Made by a program: the position numbers and the translations under genes. 64,000 nucleotides of DNA, from the NCBI RefSeq assembly GCF_963678635.1, contig NC_087066.1:45559225-45623224 (forward strand), read 5' to 3'. Numbering within the stretch: the stretch's first letter is position 1; each line of letters begins with the position of its first letter. Origin of the DNA: Symsagittifera roscoffensis (Eukaryota > Xenacoelomorpha > Acoela > Convolutidae). The notes under the pieces were generated by a model. It did not search any database. It was not told the DNA's origin and saw only the letters and a list, made by a program, of their open reading frames with translations. Below, piece after piece: positions 57,867-64,000 of the stretch.

Positions 57867-59635
57867 TTTTTTCAGTATTCAATAAATTTTGTGTTGTATT
57901 CACATATTTAAAAAGTTTTTTATCACCAATATTTCCAATTTTGCGATTAAATTTTTTTCGCAGATGCTCGGAAACAAAAAGCACACATAAGGTTCATGAT
58001 AACACCAATCATTTGATTTTGAGTTTAGTTCGAATTGATTCTATTTATAACTTCTTTGACATGTCAATTTCTAATTAATTTAAGAACAGAAGGCAAAACA
58101 CGCTCTCCCATAGCAAAAATTGTGCAGAAAGTGTATTCGAAACTTTTGGTTCGAAAAGCAAATTATTTAATTTTTCGTCTACTCTGTTTTTTGATGTAGT
58201 TATTTCAATCGAAAAACTGAAAAGTCATCAAACCTTCTTTAAATTAAAAAAAGTGTCAAATTAGTAAGTTTTTTGAAACTCGAGTTTTAAAAAAATATAT
58301 TGGTCCAAATTTCAGTTACGATTCTCCAACAGTCTGCCAGCTATCGTTTTGATTTTTTTGTGAGAGTGTTGACAAAAATACTGGTTGAACTGCGATTTAT
58401 ATCTGATGAAAAGATGGATCCTCAGTTTATTTGCAAATCGCGTTATTTGGTACTTTTTTAAACATATAATTCAACAATGTTAAAAACACGATCAAAGTTT
58501 TTTTGAAAATGTTTTAAAGTTTTTTGTTTAGTTTTTGCTTGTCATAGTTCAGTTTCTGCATCAAATTTCAATCAGTTCGCGTCGTTCATATTTTATTAAT
58601 TTATGTGATTGCGATAGATTGAAAGTTGTCCATATGCCGGATTTGCGAATATCCGAACCCTTGCGAATTTTCCCTGAGGTAATCAAAAAAGAAACGGACT
58701 CTAATCCTTAGTTCCGTTTCACTAGTGAGATTTCCCTCAGTTTGAGTAGGGAAAACGGTATTGTAAAATTCGAATATTGAATTAGATATGATATATAAAT
58801 AGATAGAATAGAGTAATGAATAAATGATTAACGAATCCAGAATTGAAGTATTGTTTTAATGTTTAATGTTTTTATGACTAGATTTAACATTTAAGGCTTT
58901 CGCAAGTGACCACCTCAGATTCTCAAGTGACAAACGATTTAGCTGGTGAGATTTGTCCTTGAATCAATTTACTGCACACTATAAGTAGATAATTAGGACA
59001 TAGTTAGATAAGACAATACATAAGTAAATAGAATATAATGAGGTACCAAAGGTCGCCTCATGACAACTAGTTCTTTTTTACAAGGAACAATAATAGCAAA
59101 ATACTCCATTTCAAATTGAGCATAATTGGTTATTTTTCACTTTCATTGAGGTTGACAATAAAACCCAAATGTAATCAGTTTTATCTATGGTACTTCAGTG
59201 CTCGTACCATCCAGCAGCTGAAATTTTTTTTGAAATTTTTTAAATATGAAAATCAGTTTTAATTTTAAGCCCACTGATAAATAAATAGTTTTTCTAAAAG
59301 ATAAAAAACTTTTACTAACGCGACTTGAGAAGCTACCATGCAAGCAAATCGTTAGTTTTCAGCTAAGATAGTTTTTTTTTTCAATTTCAAGAACCTTCAA
59401 AACCCAAAACATACCCATCCTACCAGAAAAGACAAGTTTGTTCTTCATTTCTTCATTGTCGCTTAGATGAAGATCTCTCAACATGTAAGCAGCCCGCTAA
59501 TTTTGATTAATCAATTTTGACAGCTTTACAAGTGTTTTTTGTCCAATAGACGGACTTTTGTTAAAAAGTAGCCTAACTCTGGTCTCTATCATCGATTTTG
59601 ACATTTTCTATTTGCTTTGATCTTCGTTAAATTTC
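57867..59635. other. AT-rich non-coding stretch
   Basis: No exon of either neighbouring gene is visible. Nothing else is recognised. Confidence 0.4.
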
Positions 59636-59835
59636 NNNNNNNNNNNNNNNNNNNNNNNNNNNNNNNNNNNNNNNNNNNNNNNNNNNNNNNNNNNNNNNNN
59701 NNNNNNNNNNNNNNNNNNNNNNNNNNNNNNNNNNNNNNNNNNNNNNNNNNNNNNNNNNNNNNNNNNNNNNNNNNNNNNNNNNNNNNNNNNNNNNNNNNNN
59801 NNNNNNNNNNNNNNNNNNNNNNNNNNNNNNNNNNN
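59636..59835. other. Assembly gap, 200 N
   Basis: Exactly 200 undetermined bases, the usual placeholder for a scaffold gap of unknown size. Frames spanning it are meaningless. Missing exons of the catenin gene could lie here. Confidence 0.99.
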
Positions 59836-61058
59836 AAATTCGATTGCCATTTATCTCCGATTTGGCAGGGATGTTTAAATTTTTGAAAATTAACCAAAAT
59901 GTCAAAAAGTGGCCTTATGTTTGAGGCCATATATTTTTCTATCAATTTAAGGGAATAACCCCTTGAGAAAAGTACATCTCCATAATTTTTTCTTTTGATT
60001 GAAATCTTAATCACAGATTTGTGTGATAGATATTTGAAAAAAAAAAGAAAAGAAGTAGGCCAAAAATCTCCCTACTGAAACTTTCCAAGGCCGTAGAACG
60101 TGAGGTAAAAAGAAAAGAGATTAGATAAATATACCGACACATAAAAGAGCAGCATTAGAAGGGCGGTTTTTCCATTAGTATCATTTTTTTGAAAATCAGT
60201 ACAGTAGTTTTTGAGAACTGAAAATTGTGCGAAAAGTGCAAACATTTTCTAAAGCGTCGCAAAAAAAAGTGAAACAACAAATCCCTTACATTTTCATAAT
60301 ACATGTTTTTTATTCAAACAGGACAAAACATTAGTGCCAAAAACAAAGCAGCAACACATGCCTATAAATTTTTTCGGCTTAAATAAACTGAAAAATGTGT
60401 AAATTTAAAATATAGCTAAACAGCAACCAAATGAGCACTTTTATTAGCGACTTAGAGAAGAACAATTCTTCGTAACAAAACAATAAGCTTCGCATGTGTG
60501 AACACAGAGGCGAAGCTGTGATTCGCAGGAACTAGTGAGAACACGACAAAAACAACTCTATAGGAAATAAGAAAAAAGTAGAAATAAGCCTGGAATTTAG
60601 AAAAAAAAAATCTGCCACGCGACGGATTCAAACCTGGTACCTAGAGATAAAGCCGTAACCTCTCATCCACGAACGCTTAACAATCGGCAAAAACTAGAAT
60701 GCTATGAAATTTCTAACGCCACATCGTGGTTATAGAAAAAGGCCACCAAATGAGCATTTTATTTGCGAGTTAGGTTGGAAAAAAGAAGGTTCATACTAAT
60801 ACATTACCGCCGATAGTGTACAAACGTCACACTTTGGAAATCGCTCAACTAATTTAAAAACTTGACTGCAATAAGGGTTAAGTATTTAGACTTTTTTCAA
60901 TATTTTCGAAATCAATGCTCGTTTTGCATCCATTGTTTAGCTCCAATTCACTGTTTTCACCAGCGGGGAAGAAGTATTCTTAATATAACACTGCGTCTGC
61001 TTGTGTAATAACCAATTCAGTATATAGTTCGATCTAACATCTTTTTGGTCTCACTTAC
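59836..61058. other. Non-coding DNA, likely catenin intron
   Basis: Apart from the tRNA-like sequence, nothing is recognised. It follows the donor of the last visible catenin exon, so it is presumably intronic. Confidence 0.4.
60613..60690 (-). tRNA. tRNA-like sequence, probably pseudogene
   Basis: On the minus strand, a D-arm-like TGGATGAGAGGTTACGGC, a box B GGTTTGAATCC and a downstream T-run (CAGATTTTTTTTT) give Pol III-type signals in the right order and spacing. The acceptor and T stems do not pair well, so it is unlikely to be functional. It differs from the SINE family head and may be a tRNA pseudogene or the head of another SINE. Confidence 0.4.
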
Positions 61059-61254
61059 CGGATGGGCTCCCGCACACATGTTCTGAAGAGTACCGGCGGC
61101 AGCTTCCAGAGTATCTGGATTGGATGATTCGCGCAAAAGAGCTATGCAGAGATTGGCCATCATCGGCTGCCACAATAACTCAACTCCCCTCGCATAAGGA
61201 TCACTTGAGAGGACATCTTGCTGTCTATACTGGTCATCTCGTCCACCAGCAGAC
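61059..61254 (-). CDS. p120ctn: Catenin exon d
   Basis: The acceptor is TTTTAG|GTCTGC and the donor CATCCG|GTAAGT. It codes a polar linker (SAGGRDDQYRQQ), then RGVELLWQPMMANLCIALLR and LEAAAGTLQNMCAGAHP, one armadillo repeat. It ends in phase 0. Confidence 0.88.
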
Positions 61255-63405
61255 CTAAAATCATTGCTTAATTATAGGTTAGCTGTGGTGAGGCGGCTAA
61301 GGTCTCTGCATCTCAATAGAAAGGTAGGAGGTTCGAGGCGCACCAAGATCCCTGCTCACTAAGGGTGAGGCAACATTACCCAGCCCAAAAAATTAACCAA
61401 AATGCATGTAATTCTTAATCGGGGGCACCAGAGTGGTTCACCGTAAAGAGCTGAACAGCTCTTATGATAGTTCTTTGACTCGTGGATAAATCGTCTTAAT
61501 AATTATCGACCAATATCGTGTTTAGAAGACGAGTTGATATTAAGCCGATCCAAGAACTTGTGGAAACGCAATTTCTCAAAATTATTTTACAGCAAAATTT
61601 ATCCGAACTCAAATCTAGTTTTGACCATTTTGTCGAACCAACAATTGTTTCTTCTCAATGTGCGTTCTTACTTGGGTTTGTTCTTTTTCGGTCCACACCC
61701 TGGACCCACTTTGTCTGATCTGGCTGAGTTCCGGGAGACAGACCTCGAGTTCCGTGAGCGATGGTCGCCCATATCATGTGCACTCTCCAGTCTCGGATCT
61801 CCCGCCCTCTCCAACTCGGCCGCCAAATGGAAGGTAAGATTACGAATGATGCAGATGCAGTTCTCCACTGCCTAAACAACACCAACAACTATGAGATTAA
61901 GTTTCTCACAAGTAAGCTTAATAAAAACTCATTATTTCCCTGGCCATATTGAGCGTCCAAATGTAAGTGGTGATCTAATATCTATCAAACATTAAGGGAA
62001 CATTTGCATTTTAGTCAGATCATAGCAATAGAATTAATTGATTACTAAGGTTGGTGTGTGCAAATAGGCTGAGCTTAATTATTTAACTGACCCTTCCGCT
62101 GACTTCGTTCTTCAGAATGGCCAGATTGAGAACGTGTATGAGAGCGTCTATCAAATGTCTCGTCTGTCGCAGAGTCTGTCGGTAGTCCAATCTGTCCGCG
62201 CTCAGATTTCTAGCGTGTAAAATAAAGCTTTATGCTCAAAATTTAAACTTAGCCAAAAGGCAGTTGGAAAAGAGTTATTATTACTTTATTGTAATTTTTA
62301 CTTTTTTAATTTATTATTTCATCATTTTTTATTTTTTATTATTTTATTAACTTTAGTATGATTTCTTTATTAAATTTTTTTAATAATTTATAATTAATTA
62401 ATTTAACTGGTTCAATGGAAAAACCAACATTTCAGAAACTTCAACTAATTGTCTCTTCATTTATATTATTTAGCATTTTGACCAGGGGCGGATCTAGGAC
62501 TTTCTCGAGGGGCGGAGAGGGCCTGATTTTCAAAAAGTTTTGTCGACCTTCTTTTTAGGTCGACCAAATTGATTTTTCCAGCTCTACCGAAGCACTAAAA
62601 AGGCCCCTGTTTTGGCCAAACTTTCTGCGCCGCAGCCAAAATTTTATAAAACCATGCCAAAATGCGTTTTGAGGCACTTTTTGGAAAATTTTGACCAAAA
62701 AATCGCGTTTTTTCGGCGCGCGTTCCCCCCTCAAAATTAGTATATATTGGCGCCAAAGGCGCCCTAAGAAATTTTAAGGGTCCGTCACCCAAAATGGATA
62801 TCTCAAAAAGTCGAATCCCTGAGAGGGGGCGTCCTCACCCTAAATCCGCCCCTGATTTTGACTTCATCTTAGTGCAAAAATTGATATGAAAACATTTTGA
62901 AAAAACCTGATTAGACCAAACATTCAGGAATAGAACCTTTCAAGCATAATTGTCATTATTTTTGTTGCTATAACCAAATATGATTTCAGATTACTACTTG
63001 CTCTAACACTCTTAATTGTATAACAGGTAGACTGTCTGTCGGTAGGCACATTTTGTGCCTTTCATCGATCTCCACAAATTTCCTTTGATTTTATTATATT
63101 TTTGTTGTTAAATTTAGGGATTATGATAATGTTCATATCAACATGATTCCGAAAAAACAAATTGTTTTCTTTTTTTTCTAGATAACATACCTGAGACATC
63201 CTGTCGCATTTCTGAAAAGCATGCTCCACTCGGGTGGCATAAGAGGCCCCTGGGGACTGGAGGGCTTCGAGGGGGGCAGGGAGGCAGTATCCGATCCCAA
63301 GTAGGTGTTGTGGTCTCGCTCGTACTCGAGCCAAGCGGACTCAGGAACCACTGCAGTGTCTACTATCACTTTCAAGGCATGCTCGATTATTTCTGGTTTC
63401 ACGTC
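61059..63405 (-). CDS. p120ctn: p120/delta-catenin family gene, four internal exons (partial)
   Basis: Exons on the minus strand are 63405-63191, 62209-62092, 61871-61672 and 61254-61059, all GT-AG and phase-compatible, giving 243 codons. In order they match the central armadillo repeats of delta-catenins: a VKPEIIEHALKV helix and a VVPESAW stretch, RNATGCLRN at an exon junction, LIDALIHVLN, VENCICIIRNLTF, a long charged insert loop, then GVELLWQP and LEAAAGTLQNMCAG. These proteins bind the cadherin juxtamembrane tail at adherens junctions and stabilise cadherin. Upstream exons lie beyond the right edge. The next downstream exon was not found. The paralogue (CTNND1, CTNND2, ARVCF, PKP4) cannot be decided, and many invertebrates have only one member. 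Confidence 0.88.
61282..61505 (+). mobile_element. tRNA-derived SINE in a catenin intron
   Basis: The head has TGAGGCGGCTAAGG and AGGTTCGAGGCGCACCAAG. The body is GGGTGAGGCAACATTACCCAG followed by ATGCATGTAATTCTTAATC. The tail is ACAGCTCTTATGATAGTTC and GGATAAATCGTC. It is antisense to the host gene. Confidence 0.75.
61672..61871 (-). CDS. p120ctn: Catenin exon c (includes insert loop)
   Basis: The acceptor is GTTGTTTAG|GCAGTG and the donor CCCAA|GTAAGA. It codes AVENCICIIRNLTFHLAAEL and then a charged Ser/Arg-rich loop ending GCGPKKNKPK. This corresponds to the long insertion between repeats seen in all delta-catenins, where a Lys-rich cluster also lies. Confidence 0.88.
62092..62209 (-). 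CDS. p120ctn: Catenin exon b
   Basis: The acceptor is TACACGCTAG|AAATCT and the donor GGAAGG|GTCAGT. It completes the RN of the GCLRN motif and codes LSADRLDYRQTLRQTRHLID followed by ALIHVLNLAILKNE, a typical helix pair of this repeat. Confidence 0.88.
62483..62854 (+). mobile_element. hAT-type MITE with perfect 8-bp target duplication
   Basis: The termini are CAGGGGCGGATCTAGGAC and CTAAATCCGCCCCTG. The 8 bases ATTTTGAC flank it on both sides (62475-62482 and 62855-62862), which fixes the superfamily as hAT and marks a fairly recent insertion. It lies in the intron between catenin exons a and b. It has no transposase. Confidence 0.92.
63191..63405 (-). CDS. p120ctn: Catenin exon a (first visible exon)
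   Basis: A strong acceptor TTGTTTGTTACAG|GACGTG and donor CTCAG|GTATGT. It codes DVKPEIIEHALKVIVDTAVV, PESAWLEYERDHN, a Pro/Ser-rich loop (PPSKPSSPQGP) and PEWSMLFRNATGCLR. An upstream in-frame ATG at about 63450 lies before the acceptor and is intronic. Confidence 0.9.
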
Positions 63406-64000
63406 CTGTAACAAACAAGATCTCCTCAGAGAACTCATCGATATCGCCAACTCGAGGGGGTCGAGAGTAGATCGTGATTGCTCTTCGCAATGGCATCAAA
63501 ATTCAAACTTTTGACAAGAATAGCCGGTTGCTGCGCAAGTAGCACAGATGTTTTAACCATGTTCATACAAAATACGAAAAACTTTTTTTTAGTTTTCTTC
63601 AAATTCAGGTAGTTTTTAGTGGGTGGTGTGATTCGAGAGCTATACGACCGCGTAGAGAAATAGTGAATTCGGCATGATCGGCAATGTTTGGTATGGTCGA
63701 GAATTAGTGAACTAGGCATGATCGACAAATTTCTTATTTTTTGTACAATCTTTTGTCAAATAAGCGTTGAAAGAAACATCTAGTACTAGCTTTCTTGATA
63801 ACAATTCAAATTTTGTGCGCCTAAAATTTCTTTTTTTAAAAAAAGTAATTTCCAACGAACGTTACTCGATCGCGTTTTTCGCTCGAAATTGAACTCAAAT
63901 TTAAAAAAATTTGAAGTTTTTTCTCGGTCTTGGGAGAATTTTTTGGAATTTTTTTCCAATTTTTTTTGCATAAATTTGTTTTAAACTTGAAGTTTTTTAT
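63406..64000. other. Catenin intron, no further exon seen
   Basis: No upstream catenin exon is recognisable before the window ends. An imperfect direct repeat at about 63658-63733 (TAGTGAA(T/C)(T/A)(C/G)GGCATGATCG twice, about 48 bp apart) is the only structure noted. Confidence 0.5.

Noticed and set aside
59589-60014. Frames spanning the run of N
   Set aside because: The undetermined bases create them, so they carry no information.
60613-60690. Functional tRNA gene
   Set aside because: Box A, box B and a T-run are present, but the acceptor and T stems do not pair. Listed only as tRNA-like.
63435-63728. Minus-strand frame as an upstream catenin exon
   Set aside because: It has no armadillo features, and its 3' end is separated from exon a by a clear acceptor with intronic sequence before it.

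Overview
The window reads as nuclear DNA of an AT-rich invertebrate animal. Four points support this. Two protein-coding loci are split by GT-AG introns. One of them belongs to the p120/delta-catenin family, which is restricted to animals. Most of the rest is interspersed eukaryotic repeats: Helentron-like, hAT-like, tRNA-derived SINE, a Tc1/mariner relic and a retrotransposon relic. There is also a 200-N assembly gap at 59636-59835. I cannot name a phylum from sequence alone. There is no sign of operons, CRISPR or bacterial genes.

Layout. 1-4.1 kb: AT-rich DNA with no recognisable gene. 4.1-9.4 kb: a foldback-like inverted repeat, then tandem copies of the dominant repeat family. 11.3-15.9 kb: a rearranged block of SINE copies, head-to-head copies of the dominant repeat and a 646-bp direct duplication. 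17.1-18.65 and 28.66-28.93 kb: an unusual repeat built around the 15-bp palindrome TTGCGGATTCCGCAA, with tandem repeats between its two copies in the first block. 19-31.9 kb: more dominant-repeat copies, singly, in tandem and as head-to-head pairs, plus a Tc1-like transposase relic at about 29.3 kb. 33-35.7 kb: an hAT-type MITE and a diverged satellite-like array of about 175 bp. 36.7-48.6 kb: mostly empty, with unassigned open frames at 37.0-38.1 kb, repeat fragments, a decayed retrotransposon pol region (46.7-47.7 kb) and a SINE.

Genes. On the minus strand at 49358-52351 lies an apparently intact four-exon gene for a 12-TM major facilitator transporter most like SLC18B1. All three introns are GT-AG and phase-compatible, and the joined frame is exactly 462 codons including the stop. 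Its first exon and upstream DNA are duplicated about 3.4 kb further upstream, where the exon copy is dead. On the minus strand at 61059-63405 are four consecutive exons of a p120/delta-catenin armadillo-repeat gene that continues beyond the window on its 5' side. The 3' continuation was not found anywhere in the window. Its introns carry a SINE and an hAT MITE with a perfect 8-bp target duplication.

The two genes show no functional link. The most distinctive content is the dominant repeat family. It has terminal hairpins, a short subterminal inverted repeat (GTTCCGACT / AGTCGGAAC) and no coding capacity. Its tandem, head-to-head and flank-capturing arrangements suggest rolling-circle (Helentron-like) amplification or template-switching.
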